Assembly: GCF_026000115.1 (NCBI RefSeq)
Contig: NZ_AP026867.1
Coordinates: forward strand, 3,095,716-3,159,715
Length of the DNA stretch: 64,000 bases
Source: Aureispira anguillae
Lineage (GTDB): Bacteria; Bacteroidota; Bacteroidia; Chitinophagales; Saprospiraceae
Reading direction: 5' to 3'
Part shown: piece by piece, positions 28,141 to 36,800 of the stretch
Numbering within the stretch: the stretch's first letter is position 1
How the letters are laid out: each line of letters begins with the position of its first letter
Notes under the pieces: model-generated
The model's database searches: none
What the model saw: only the letters and a program-made list of their open reading frames with translations
Told to the model about the DNA's origin: nothing
Translations under genes and position numbers: made by a program

Positions 28141-28179
28141 AAAAAGTCACCTTCGAATAAGTATCGAAAATGACTTTTT
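28141..28179 (-). terminator. rho-independent terminator of the 205-aa exported protein gene
   Basis: AAAAAGTCA (28141-28149) / TGACTTTTT (28171-28179) with an inner TTCGA/TCGAA pair. Read on the minus strand the hairpin is followed by seven U (the A-run 28139-28145), 40 bp after the gene's stop codon. Confidence 0.75.
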
Positions 28180-28218
28180 AGTACTAGAAATTAATTCTAG
28201 CTGAATATTTTGCAATGA

Positions 28219-28836
28219 CTAAAACTCAATTTGATCTGCAGTAATTTCCTTGCCATCAATCACCAATTTGTATTTAGACAAATCTACTTCGCCTTTGTAC
28301 TTAGAGGTAGAAACAACTTTTACCTCCATGTTCAAATCTTCTTTGATTGCCTTCATTTTTTTGATCATAGCAGCAGCTTCCTCTGCATTGTTAGAACGAG
28401 CAGCAATAGTTTCTTCATTGATTTCTTTAGACAACATCCCCGCATCATTTAAGGCAAAGTAACCTGGAGTTTGTACGTGGATTTTAATTTCTTCTTCTAA
28501 ATCTTTTCCACCAATTGAAATAGCTTTGCTTAGATTGGGAGCAGAAACGATATAAGTTTCACCGTCTTTTCCTCCATCAATAGAATAGCGACCAGCTTTA
28601 ACCAATTGTGCCAAAACAGCATTCGGAATATTAGCTTTAATTTCTAATTGAACTCGGATTGTCCCTTCATCCCAAGGTTCTGAATCCATTCCTTTATTTT
28701 GGATGTCAATTTGTACATTTGGACACTCCAAAGGATTCAAGGTTTTTACTAAAGTTTTATCAGATTCTTGTGCAAAAGAAGCAGAACTTACAAGAAGAAA
28801 TGCAAAAAGAAAAGAAAATACTTTCATGATCGTCAT
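28219..28836 (-). CDS. exported protein of unknown function, paralogue of 29170-29907
   Basis: 205 aa with a signal peptide (FLFAFLLVSSASFAQ); the ATG at 28827 (MKVFSF) is an equally good start. I do not recognise a domain family. After the signal comes SDKTLVKTLNPLECPNV, then EPWDEGTIRVQLEIKANIP, AVLAQLVKAGRYS, KAISIGGKDLEEEI and IHVQTPGYF. All of these recur in the next gene upstream, so the two arose by duplication. The pattern is mostly beta-strand and probably periplasmic or surface exposed. The pair is tandem on the minus strand with 333 bp between. It has its own terminator. Confidence 0.75.
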   Translation of the reverse strand: MTIMKVFSFLFAFLLVSSASFAQESDKTLVKTLNPLECPNVQIDIQNKGMDSEPWDEGTIRVQLEIKANIPNAVLAQLVKAGRYSIDGGKDGETYIVSAPNLSKAISIGGKDLEEEIKIHVQTPGYFALNDAGMLSKEINEETIAARSNNAEEAAAMIKKMKAIKEDLNMEVKVVSTSKYKGEVDLSKYKLVIDGKEITADQIEF

Positions 28837-29169
28837 GTTTTTTTATAGGTATAAATGTTAAATTACTCTACCTGATGTTTTTAAAATTTAAACAATATTG
28901 TTTTTTATACTGAATGTTAGATTTTAAATTGTTTCACGCCCATATTTTATACTCCAAATAAGCTATAATGGGAGGCTAAAGTCTAGAAGTGAAATGCTCT
29001 AAAAATAGCTAAAAGCTAACTTAATTTTAATCCTTACAAAAACTATTGGGTAGAGTGATGTTAAACATTTGGTGAATTCCTAAAATAAAGAAAAAATTTG
29101 AACTAAAAAAATTATATTAGGACTTTATTAATTAGTCCCAAATTATAAATTAAGGTTCTACCCCATCCC
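28837..29169. other. AT-rich spacer between the two paralogous genes
   Basis: No gene and no clear terminator hairpin or TAnnTTTG box was found. It presumably contains a promoter for the downstream copy because of its length. Confidence 0.5.
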
Positions 29170-29907
29170 CTAATCGTCAAAATTATCCAAGGAAATTCCT
29201 CCTATAATAATATCGCCATACATTGCTTCTACCTCTTTGAGTGTAGAATTGGGAGACAGTGTCTTTTTCTTGCCTTGGATAAAACCTGAGTTTTCATCTC
29301 CTGCTTTTTCTTTGGTCATAGCAGGGTCCATTTTGCTAGCTTCTTTATCTCCTCCTTTGTCCTTGCTTTTATCTTTTTTATAAATAAATCGATATTTAAC
29401 ATCCACCTTTTCCTTAATTTGGCGCATCTTCTTTATCATTTTAGCAGCCTCTTTCATATCGGTTGCTCTTCCAACAACCTCTTCTACCATTTCCCCAGGA
29501 AAATTTTTCTGAAGCACACCATCTGCAACCGCATAATACCCTGGTGTTTGAATATAAATACGAACCTGATCATCTAAGTCTTTACCACCAATTGAGACCG
29601 CCTTATCTAGGTTTTCTGCCTGAATATTAAATGTTTCGCCTTCAACCGATGAAGACAAAGTGTAACGTCCAGCTTTAACCAACTGTGCCAAAACTGCTTC
29701 TGGGAAATTAGCTGTAATCTCTAATTCTACACGAATAAAACCTTCATCCCATGGCTCTGCTTCTACTCCCTTATTTCGGAAATCGAAATTAATCGAAGAA
29801 GTCCCTTGAGGATCCATTGTTTTCACTAATGTTTTATCAGATTTTGTTTGTGCAAAAGTGGTATTTGCAACTAAAAACAGCGCAAAAAATAACATTGCTC
29901 TTTTCAT
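29170..29907 (-). CDS. exported protein of unknown function, paralogue of 28219-28836, with acidic/basic C-terminal tail
   Basis: 245 aa with signal peptide (AMLFFALFLVANTTFAQ). The first 165 residues align with the neighbouring 205-aa protein (shared DKTLVKT, NKGVEAEPWDEGFIRVELEI, AVLAQLVKAGRYTL, KAVSIGGKDL, IYIQTPGYYAV). The remaining part replaces the other copy's end with a Lys/Asp-rich low-complexity stretch (KKDKSKDKGGDKEASK) and a tail ending ISLDNFDD. No known family is recognised. The charged insert distinguishes the two copies and may reflect diverged function or binding. Confidence 0.75.
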   Translation of the reverse strand: MKRAMLFFALFLVANTTFAQTKSDKTLVKTMDPQGTSSINFDFRNKGVEAEPWDEGFIRVELEITANFPEAVLAQLVKAGRYTLSSSVEGETFNIQAENLDKAVSIGGKDLDDQVRIYIQTPGYYAVADGVLQKNFPGEMVEEVVGRATDMKEAAKMIKKMRQIKEKVDVKYRFIYKKDKSKDKGGDKEASKMDPAMTKEKAGDENSGFIQGKKKTLSPNSTLKEVEAMYGDIIIGGISLDNFDD

Positions 29908-30129
29908 ACTTAGATATATTGTTTTTATTCTGGGTAAAAAAACGAACTTCTAGAGAAGCTCTTTTTAAGGAACGGTAAATAATGTTGTATTATTGTAAGG
30001 CGAATAGTTATATTAGTTACATAAATACTTCCATTAATTTACCTTTCCTTTAACGTATTCGATTCAAAAATGATTCCGTTTTTAAAACTTTCTTAACTTA
30101 TTTAAAAGAAGGTTTTGAACAAAAATCAC

Positions 30130-31407
30130 TTACAGCACTTCATCCTTGCCCATAACCAATTGAATATTAGAACCAATCTTTTCTTCTAAAAATATCTTTC
30201 GTTCACCAACAATTTGGTCAAAAAGTTTGGCAGAAGAATGGCGAATGGTAACCAACTTAAGGTTTTCAATTTTTTCAACCTCATAATTAGCTTCTAAGTC
30301 CGCAACCAATTGATTAATTTTGTTGGGTACATCATTAACACAAACCGAAAAAGCAAGGGCTGTATTCTGAGTCATATTCACCTTAATTCGGCGGTTAGCA
30401 AGTGCCTCAAAGAGTTTAGAAAACTTTGCTTCATCTACAAAAAAGAAATCTTTGGACACCATGCGCAAAAGCGCTTGATTCTTCTTTACAACAATCATTG
30501 GAGGGTATTCCGTTATATCAAAAGCGCCAATTGCGGTTCCAACTCCTTCAGGATTAACAAAAGACTTTACGTACAATGGAATTTTTTTATTTTGTAAAGG
30601 TCGTATTGTTTTAGGATGAATAACCTGCGCACCATAATAGGTCATTTCGATTGCCTCAGCATAAGAAAGCTGCTCAACAAGTTCTGTATCATCAAACAAA
30701 CGAGGATCCGCAGTTAAAACACCTGGGACATCTTTCCAAATAGACATATCTTGGGCATCTAAGCAATAAGAGAAAATAGCCGCTGTAAAGTCAGACCCCT
30801 CTCGCCCTAAAGTAGTCGTAAAATTCTCTGTTGTTCCCCCTAAAAAGCCTTGCGTTACCACCAAGCCCTTTGCCATTAAAGCAGGAACCCTTGCTTGAAT
30901 AGCCGCTTCTGTTTCTTGCCAATTAATATTAGCATCTCTATAGGTGTTATCCGTTCGAATGCAATCTCTAACGTCCAACCAAGTTGTCGCTAATCCTATT
31001 TCATTAAGGTAGGCACTAACAATTTTTGTTGACAAAAGCTCTCCTGTGCTTACGATTTGGTCGTATAAATAATCAAATTCATCTTGGGGTTCCTCTTCTA
31101 GAATCCAATCTAAATCAACAAATATATCATGAACCTCACTGTATATAGCATGTTGTGCCGTATCGAACAAATCGTCCATAATCTGTTTATGATTCTTCTT
31201 GACCTTATCCAAGCAGGCTTTCATTTCACTGGTTTGTTTCTTCCAATAAGCAGTCAATACTTCTTCCATAGCATTGGTTGTCTTTCCAGAAGCAGAAATG
31301 ATAATTGTCAATTGGTCGCTGTTGTAGCGACGCACAATACTTGCCACATTTCTAATGGAGTCTGCATCTTTGATTGACGCTCCTCCAAATTTAAATACTC
31401 GCATCAT
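30130..31407 (-). CDS. lysC: aspartate kinase (monofunctional)
   Basis: 425 aa; two consecutive ATG codons (31407 and 31404) can serve as the start. The kinase motif is VFKFGGASIKD; FLGGTT and TLGREGSDFTAAI bind substrate and nucleotide, and MTYYGAQVIHPKTI is typical of aspartokinases. The C-terminal part (about 300-425) holds ACT-like regulatory sequence, shorter than in E. coli LysC. It phosphorylates aspartate as the first step to Lys, Met, Thr and, through IlvA in this window, Ile. No homoserine dehydrogenase domain is fused. A well-formed promoter is found about 160 bp upstream. Confidence 0.94.
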   Translation of the reverse strand: MMRVFKFGGASIKDADSIRNVASIVRRYNSDQLTIIISASGKTTNAMEEVLTAYWKKQTSEMKACLDKVKKNHKQIMDDLFDTAQHAIYSEVHDIFVDLDWILEEEPQDEFDYLYDQIVSTGELLSTKIVSAYLNEIGLATTWLDVRDCIRTDNTYRDANINWQETEAAIQARVPALMAKGLVVTQGFLGGTTENFTTTLGREGSDFTAAIFSYCLDAQDMSIWKDVPGVLTADPRLFDDTELVEQLSYAEAIEMTYYGAQVIHPKTIRPLQNKKIPLYVKSFVNPEGVGTAIGAFDITEYPPMIVVKKNQALLRMVSKDFFFVDEAKFSKLFEALANRRIKVNMTQNTALAFSVCVNDVPNKINQLVADLEANYEVEKIENLKLVTIRHSSAKLFDQIVGERKIFLEEKIGSNIQLVMGKDEVL

Positions 31408-32153
31408 TTGTCATTAAGAATTAAAATTTTTTTTAAAAACCAAAGTACTAGGAATGATTTTTCTCATTCCCGTCTGATTGGCAATTCATATACGTATTAA
31501 TAAAATTTGTTGATTATCAGAATAGAGTCTATTGTTAGTTTGGACAGATCATCCTGTCCTTTAGCAAAGATAAATCTAAAGCCTAAAGCGCCAATTTTTT
31601 TTTATTTAATTTTGTTCATTCGCTTATTTCTTTTGATTCTTTGCCCACCCAAGTCACGTTTCTTTCTTGGGCAATTATTCTCTCTGTCCCCCAAAATTGA
31701 CTAATTAATCCTTTTCTCATATTTATTTGTAGAATTGATTTTAATAGAGCTGATAACTTTGTTACTTTTGTCGCAAGATTATGTTATAAGACTACTAAAT
31801 ATATCGTGTAATAAAGTTTTCAATATTTTTAAGCGTATCTTTTACTCGCTGTTTTTGTTGTGTTCTCGTCTGATAGCTAAGGCAATCAAGTTCCGAGTCG
31901 CCTCAACAGCAACCAAAATTTACTGTAAAAATACTAAACTACTTAGTACACGGTGTGCTAAAGTTCTTGCGAACAACTATTAATAATTGTTGTTTTGGCA
32001 TATTTTTAGAATTAATGTTAATAAATTAGCTCATTATCTAGAAAGTAGTAAAAAACATAGCCTCGTGTTAACAGTAAATGATGTTCAAACACAACTTCTA
32101 ACCAATTAATACGCTTAACTTTTATTGATCCAAAAGACTAGACAAATTTGTAT
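31408..32153. other. divergent intergenic region between lysC and the OmpA-family gene
   Basis: Two short open frames (31507-31704 and 31735-31983) have no family features and are probably chance. The lysC leader, about 150 nt on the minus strand, folds two hairpins: GGACAG/CTGTCC (31542-31547 and 31554-31559) and GGAATGA/TCATTCC (31451-31457 and 31464-31470). No lysine-rich leader peptide was found. On the plus strand TAACTTTG (31754-31761) and TACTTTTG (31763-31770) are weak promoter candidates for the OmpA-family gene and would give a leader close to 390 nt. Confidence 0.5.
31565..31594 (-). promoter_or_regulatory. lysC promoter
   Basis: On the minus strand TTG (31592-31594 as CAA on plus), 19 nt, then TATCTTTG (31565-31572 as CAAAGATA): the full Bacteroidota promoter TTG-N19-TAnnTTTG. 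The start would be near 31558, leaving about 150 nt of leader. Confidence 0.7.
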
Positions 32154-33353
32154 ATGCATAAGTTATTAGCCATACTATCTATCTTATTGTTATTAAGTGT
32201 GGGAACCGCACAAGCCCAAAAAACACAAGTAATTTATTTAGAAAATCCATCTTTTGAAGATCAACCTCGTGCTGGAAGAACTCCAGATGGGTGGATAGAT
32301 TGTGGACATAGCCAAGAATCGCCCCCTGATATACAGCCGTATGGAGGATTTAATGTTACTCGCCCTGCACAAGACGGGCGTACCTTTGTTGGCTTAGTCA
32401 GCCGAGATAACAAAACTTGGGAAGCCGTTGCTCAACGCTTGACAGATCCTCTTCAAAAAGGAGCCTGTTATAAATTTTCGTTGCAAGCTTGTCGATCAAC
32501 GACCTATATGAGCCCAACGAAAAAAAACCAAAGTCAACCTACTAATTTTAACAAAGGTTTAGTACTTCGCATCTGGGGAGGCAATAATGAATGTGATCGA
32601 GCAGAGCTTTTGGACGAACTCAAAGAACCTGTTGAACACTCTGATTGGCGAGCCTACGAGTTTGAATTTAATCCCAAAAATAATGATTACCATTTTATTT
32701 GCATTGAGGCTTATTACAAAACGCCTACCTTTTCTTGGTACAATGGAAATATCCTAATTGATAATGCTTCTGAAATTTTCTCTTGCGAAATCCCAACGGA
32801 TAATAATCCAATTGCTGAAAATACGCCCAAAGAAACACCAAAAAACCCAAAAACTGATCCTAAAATCAATATTAAACCAACAAAAGATCCATTAGAGGTT
32901 AATACGAAACCCAATACTTCTGCTCAAAATATTACGACAGTTGATAAAGGAAACTTTGACCCTAGCAAAATTGTAGCTAAGGAGCTTAAAGTTGGGCATA
33001 AATTCAGGTTGGAAAATCTTTATTTTCAAGCAGATTCTGCCTCTATCTCTAGAAATGGGAAAAAGGTCTTGCTAGGATTGTATCAGTTCTTAAAAAACAA
33101 CCCTAAGCTCGCTTTAGAAATTGGAGGGCACACCAATGGTCTTCCGCCAGATGACTATTGCGACAAATTATCTACTTTACGTGCCAAAAATGTGGTCGCT
33201 TTTCTCAGAAAAGAAGGAATTCAACAAGATAGAATGGGCTACAAAGGCTATGGCAAACGAAAACCCATTGGAGATAATAAAACCAAAGATGGACAACGCC
33301 GAAACCAACGCGTTGAGATTATTATTACGGATATTTCGTCTCGGTATAAGTAA
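32154..33353 (+). CDS. exported OmpA-family peptidoglycan-binding protein
   Basis: 399 aa from the ATG at 32154 (an upstream TTG at 32148 is less likely). The signal peptide (HKLLAILSILLLLSVGTAQAQ) is followed by a beta-sandwich region (about 30-200, beginning ENPSFEDQPRAGRTPDGW) that resembles carbohydrate-binding or galactose-binding-like folds. Then a Pro/Lys/Thr-rich linker (about 215-265) and a C-terminal OmpA domain (about 280-395) with the peptidoglycan-binding core IGGHTNG and LRAKNVVAFL. It most likely sits in the outer membrane or periplasm, tied to peptidoglycan. A strong bidirectional terminator follows. Confidence 0.88.
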   Translation: MHKLLAILSILLLLSVGTAQAQKTQVIYLENPSFEDQPRAGRTPDGWIDCGHSQESPPDIQPYGGFNVTRPAQDGRTFVGLVSRDNKTWEAVAQRLTDPLQKGACYKFSLQACRSTTYMSPTKKNQSQPTNFNKGLVLRIWGGNNECDRAELLDELKEPVEHSDWRAYEFEFNPKNNDYHFICIEAYYKTPTFSWYNGNILIDNASEIFSCEIPTDNNPIAENTPKETPKNPKTDPKINIKPTKDPLEVNTKPNTSAQNITTVDKGNFDPSKIVAKELKVGHKFRLENLYFQADSASISRNGKKVLLGLYQFLKNNPKLALEIGGHTNGLPPDDYCDKLSTLRAKNVVAFLRKEGIQQDRMGYKGYGKRKPIGDNKTKDGQRRNQRVEIIITDISSRYK

Positions 33354-33372
33354 TTTTGAATGCTCGTAATAC

Positions 33373-33412
33373 AAAGCCCCTTTAAAAATTCTAGAATTTT
33401 TAAAGGGGCTTT
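33373..33412. terminator. strong bidirectional rho-independent terminator
   Basis: Perfect 18-bp arms at 33373-33390 and 33395-33412 around CTAG, GC-rich at the base (AAAGCCCCTTT) with T-runs on the plus side (33411-33415). It lies between the OmpA-family gene (plus) and the convergent 373-aa gene (minus). Confidence 0.9.
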
Positions 33413-33433
33413 TTTACAGTTGCTTAATCAATA

Positions 33434-34555
33434 TCAAATCACTATCGTAAATTTAGAGGTCGCCAAAGGTTGCCTTATTTTCTTACCCGTTTCTTGGTAA
33501 TCAAAATTTAAAACCACTTTAATTTCATGCTTACCAGCTTCTAGTTGATCAAGCCAGTTTACGAAAGGAGCAGTTAAGGTATTAGGCATTTTATCCTTAG
33601 TCGTTTCTTCTCCCAAAAACAAAGGCAGGGTGGTTGCTTTTTGGCAAATGCTTGCCTCCAGAGGATAGTCTATCGTTTCGATCAAAACATCATCTATATA
33701 ATAAGTAGCCACCACCGTACAAATTTTATCTTGTCCTACTCCTGCTCCAATATTTCGAATCGATTTGGGCAAATATACACGCCCATGAATGACCGTCTTT
33801 TCAGAAACTTTAAAATCAGTTTGGAGCGCCTTGGTCGATGGTTCTTTTTCTTCAATAAAAGCAGTAGACCAAAGCATTTTTCCTAGATTTTTTTGATGTA
33901 AATCACTGGTAATACCTTGATCGGGAGTTGGACGGTGCAAGACAGGAATTTTGGTACCATACAAAGGCTGTAAAGCATTTTTCTTTACCTTCAAACTAAA
34001 TTTCCCTGTGCAAACAGCCGCTCCTATTTGTTCAGGCTGCTGGATGTCATCAATCAAATAAAGTTCCACCTTTACGGCATGTGATTGCTCATCAATGGCT
34101 CTAGCTGCAATTGCCTTCATCCATGCATTCATGGTATTATTAGGCTGTGCAATTGCATTAATTAATAAATCATCTTTGACTGTCCACGCTGCTTTATGTT
34201 CCATTGCCAAACTATGAAATTGTTTCATCACCACACTAAAAACCAAATCAAATTCTTGAAGTGCCATCATATGAGATTCCGCCAAGGCAATTGTGCCTGT
34301 TGAAACCTCTAGTTCTTCCAAATAAATCTTAACTTGCCCATAGATTTTTTCTGGATTCTCTATCCCTCGTTCTTGAGCAATTGCCTCAAACGATTTGCCC
34401 ATATCAAAGCGCAAATATAAGTCATCTTCAACATTGACAACAGACTGCGCTTTTGTGCTATGAAAAGTCGTATGGGGCGTAATTGTTTGACCGAACAAGG
34501 ACAGGTGAATTGTCCAGCAAAAAAAAGAAAGAATCACTATTTTAAATTCATTCAT
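33434..34555 (-). CDS. exported protein of unknown function
   Basis: 373 aa with a signal peptide (IVILSFFCWTIHLSLFGQ). No domain family is recognised. The mature part shows two similar beta-rich blocks of about 150 residues each, with sequences such as GQVKIYLEEL and GRVYLPKSI, and closes with HEIKVVLNFDYQETGKKIRQP. It looks like a periplasmic or surface protein. It lies 45 bp downstream of a DUF4159 gene on the same strand and is probably co-transcribed with it. Its end overlaps no other gene and is bounded by the bidirectional terminator. Confidence 0.7.
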   Translation of the reverse strand: MNEFKIVILSFFCWTIHLSLFGQTITPHTTFHSTKAQSVVNVEDDLYLRFDMGKSFEAIAQERGIENPEKIYGQVKIYLEELEVSTGTIALAESHMMALQEFDLVFSVVMKQFHSLAMEHKAAWTVKDDLLINAIAQPNNTMNAWMKAIAARAIDEQSHAVKVELYLIDDIQQPEQIGAAVCTGKFSLKVKKNALQPLYGTKIPVLHRPTPDQGITSDLHQKNLGKMLWSTAFIEEKEPSTKALQTDFKVSEKTVIHGRVYLPKSIRNIGAGVGQDKICTVVATYYIDDVLIETIDYPLEASICQKATTLPLFLGEETTKDKMPNTLTAPFVNWLDQLEAGKHEIKVVLNFDYQETGKKIRQPLATSKFTIVI

Positions 34556-34600
34556 GTCTAACTTACATTTTTGGATTAAAAAGATTTTTCCTTTTGTTCA

Positions 34601-35269
34601 TTATTGCTCATAAGCAAACTGTACAATATTTGCTCCCATTTGTAATGCTTTGATGCGCATTTCTTCGGTATCATTGTGCACTTCTTGATCTTCCCAGCCA
34701 TCGCCCAAATCCGTTTCATAGCTATAAAAACAAACGACTCTTCCTTCCCAGACCAAAGCAAAACCTTGTGCAGGCTTGCCATCGTGCTTATGAATTTTAG
34801 GAATGCCTGTTTTAAATTCAAAGGTCTTGTGATAAATTTCATGAGAGAAAGGCAATTCTACCCATTCCAATTCTGGAAATACTTGTTTCATTGCAATTCT
34901 AACAAAAGGATCCATTCCATAATTATCATCAATGTGCAAAAAACCGCCCGACTGTAGATACAAACGCAAATTTTCAGCATCTGCCTCCGAAAACACAACA
35001 TTTCCATGTCCTGTCATATGAACAAAAGAATAATTAAAAATTTCGGCACTCCCTACATCTATCGTTTCGTAATTGGGATCAATATTGGTATGCAATTTTT
35101 CATTGCAGAACTTTGCCAAATTAGGCAAAGCCGTTGGATTAGAATACCAATCCCCTCCTCCATTATATTTGAGCAGACCAAATTTTAGAGCAGGAGCATT
35201 CTCCAAAGTGCTAAACGAAAAAGAAAAAATGCTTATTAGTAAAGCCGTCAACAATCCTGTATATTTCAT
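34601..35269 (-). CDS. DUF4159 domain protein, exported
   Basis: I place the start at the ATG at 35269 (MKYTGLLTALLISIFSFSFS), which opens onto a signal peptide; the frame upstream begins only with TTG. The 222-aa protein carries the DUF4159 pattern: LKYNGGGDWYSNPTALPNL, then FVHMTGHGNVVFSEAD, LRLYLQSGGFLHIDD, MKQVFPELEWVELPFSHEIYH and, near the end, VCFYSYETDLGDGWED. DUF4159 has a glutamine-amidotransferase-like (flavodoxin-like) fold and is often near aerotolerance (Bat) operons in other bacteria, but those genes are not here. Its role is unknown. Confidence 0.87.
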   Translation of the reverse strand: MKYTGLLTALLISIFSFSFSTLENAPALKFGLLKYNGGGDWYSNPTALPNLAKFCNEKLHTNIDPNYETIDVGSAEIFNYSFVHMTGHGNVVFSEADAENLRLYLQSGGFLHIDDNYGMDPFVRIAMKQVFPELEWVELPFSHEIYHKTFEFKTGIPKIHKHDGKPAQGFALVWEGRVVCFYSYETDLGDGWEDQEVHNDTEEMRIKALQMGANIVQFAYEQ

Positions 35270-35452
35270 AGTTTTATTTGTATTAATCAATTCTGCTTAG
35301 TGAAGCTGTTTATACCTTCCTAAACTAAAAAATCTTAGCAACAATTCATGTTCTTTGCTAAGATTTTAAAGTTATGCTAACAATATTTATTGCTCCAACC
35401 TTTCTTATTTGAGATCGATTGGCATTTTATTCTGAATTGGCATTCGCACAAA

Positions 35453-36016
35453 TTACCTTGCAAAAACCAATTTATAATCCGCTTGAATTTGCCCTTTTTT
35501 AATTTTGTCCAAACGTTTCTTAACAAAACGCTTTTTTAGAGGTTTTAATAAATCCACAAACAAAACGCCCTCCAAATGATCGTATTCATGCTGGATAACA
35601 CGAGCTGTTATACCATCAAAAATTTTATCTTGAAGTTCAAAATTAGCATCGTAATATTCTATCCTTACTTTGGGTTGACGAGCCACATTTCCACGAACAT
35701 CAGGAATACTCAAACAACCTTCCTCATATTCCCAGCGTTTGCCAGATTCATCCATTATAATTGGATTAATAAAGACTTCTTTAATATACTCACTAGCTTC
35801 TTCCTCTCTATCTTCTGTATCCAACTGCTCTGTATCTACCAAAAATATTCGAATATTCCGACCAATTTGAGGAGCTGCTAATCCCATTCCCTTGGTATGA
35901 TACATTGTTTCAAACATATCAGCCAATAATTTTTTTAAATCAGGATAGTTTTCGTCTATTTCTTCTGTCTCTTTTCTTAGAATGGGATGCCCATAGGCAT
36001 ATATTGGTAATTTCAT
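35453..36016 (-). CDS. def: peptide deformylase
   Basis: 187 aa. The three deformylase motifs are present: GMGLAAPQIG, EGCLSIPDVRG with metal ligand Cys101, and QHEYDHLEG with His143, Glu144 and His147. It removes the formyl group from N-terminal Met of new proteins. The acidic insert QLDTEDREEEASE (about 67-80) is found in Bacteroidota deformylases. It starts 233 bp away from the divergent YdeI-type gene; a TATATTTG box lies at 36145-36152 on the minus strand. Confidence 0.96.
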   Translation of the reverse strand: MKLPIYAYGHPILRKETEEIDENYPDLKKLLADMFETMYHTKGMGLAAPQIGRNIRIFLVDTEQLDTEDREEEASEYIKEVFINPIIMDESGKRWEYEEGCLSIPDVRGNVARQPKVRIEYYDANFELQDKIFDGITARVIQHEYDHLEGVLFVDLLKPLKKRFVKKRLDKIKKGQIQADYKLVFAR

Positions 36017-36144
36017 TTTTGATTGCTATTTTTAACTTGGAAACGATGAGTAGAGTATTATTTTTGATTGGTTAAATAGTCATTTTTTAGCTATTACAAC
36101 ATTCCTCAAAAAACAAAGCTGTCTTCCCTACTCAAAATAGGATG

Positions 36145-36152
36145 CAAATATA
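36145..36152 (-). promoter_or_regulatory. possible -7 box of the def promoter
   Basis: CAAATATA on the plus strand reads TATATTTG on the minus strand and fits TAnnTTTG. It lies about 130 bp before the def start. No TTG at the expected -33 distance was seen. Confidence 0.4.
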
Positions 36153-36248
36153 AGAACATTTTTTGTTAGTATAACACTTCCTTAGAATTTAAGAATCGTT
36201 AATTAGAGCATTATCGTTAATTTTTTAATTATTGACCAAGCATTTTTT

Positions 36249-36716
36249 ATGAAAAAACATCAATTTTCTGCCATTATACAAGCATCTGATAGAGGAGGCG
36301 CATTTGTTCTTGTTCCTTTTGATGTAGAAAAAGAAATGGGGGCTAAACGCCCTAAAGTAGCCGTTCTCTTCGAAGGACAAGAAAGCTATAGAGGAACGCT
36401 TGTTCGAATGAAAACTAGCTCTCATATTTTAATTGTTAGAAAGGATATTCGATTAGCCATAAACAAACAAATTGGAGATCATATCAACGTTGAATTATGG
36501 CTAGACACAGCAGCGAGGGTTGTCGAAATTCCTCCCCACTTGCAAAAAGCTTTTGAAACAGAACAAAAAGCAGCTAATTTTTTTAAAACGCTTTCTTATA
36601 CTTGCCAAAAAGAATACGCCAATTATATCACTTCGGCCAAACGAGAAAGTACCAAAGAACGGCGTACCCTCAAGGCTATCGAATTGCTCCAAAAGTCAAT
36701 AAAAACTCCGTTGTAA
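36249..36716 (+). CDS. DUF1905/YdeI (OmdA-like) domain protein
   Basis: 155 aa, cytoplasmic. The N-terminal half has the DUF1905 beta-barrel pattern (FVLVPFDVEKEMGAKRP, SYRGTLVRM, ILIVRKDIRLAI, IGDHINVELWLDT). The C-terminal half has the YdeI/OmdA helical pattern (VVEIPPHLQKAFET, AANFFKTLSYTCQKEYANYI, AKRESTKERRTLKAIELL). Two-domain proteins like this are common in Bacteroidota and Actinobacteria; their biochemical role is not firmly established. It is divergent from def and is followed by rluD on the same strand at 85 bp. Confidence 0.88.
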   Translation: MKKHQFSAIIQASDRGGAFVLVPFDVEKEMGAKRPKVAVLFEGQESYRGTLVRMKTSSHILIVRKDIRLAINKQIGDHINVELWLDTAARVVEIPPHLQKAFETEQKAANFFKTLSYTCQKEYANYITSAKRESTKERRTLKAIELLQKSIKTPL

Positions 36717-36760
36717 ATTAGCTTCCTAATTCAACTAGCAATTTTTTTTCATGAACTTCC

Positions 36761-36793
36761 TTGCGTAATTAGTCATCTAAATGCGTATCTTTG
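36761..36793 (+). promoter_or_regulatory. rluD promoter giving a nearly leaderless transcript
   Basis: TTG (36761-36763), 22 nt, then TATCTTTG (36786-36793). The ATG of rluD follows 7 bases after the box (36801), so transcription would start at or next to the start codon. Confidence 0.5.
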
Positions 36794-36800
36794 TAAGATT

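Noticed and set aside
31408-31564. Amino-acid attenuator or lysine riboswitch before lysC
   Set aside because: The minus-strand leader has two small hairpins, but short ORFs in it are not enriched for Lys, Thr or Met codons, no U-tailed terminator is present, and no riboswitch core was recognised.
31507-31983. Two plus-strand open frames of 65 and 82 aa between lysC and the OmpA-family gene
   Set aside because: Both depend on non-ATG or weak starts, have no recognisable domain, and the first overlaps the lysC promoter and leader.
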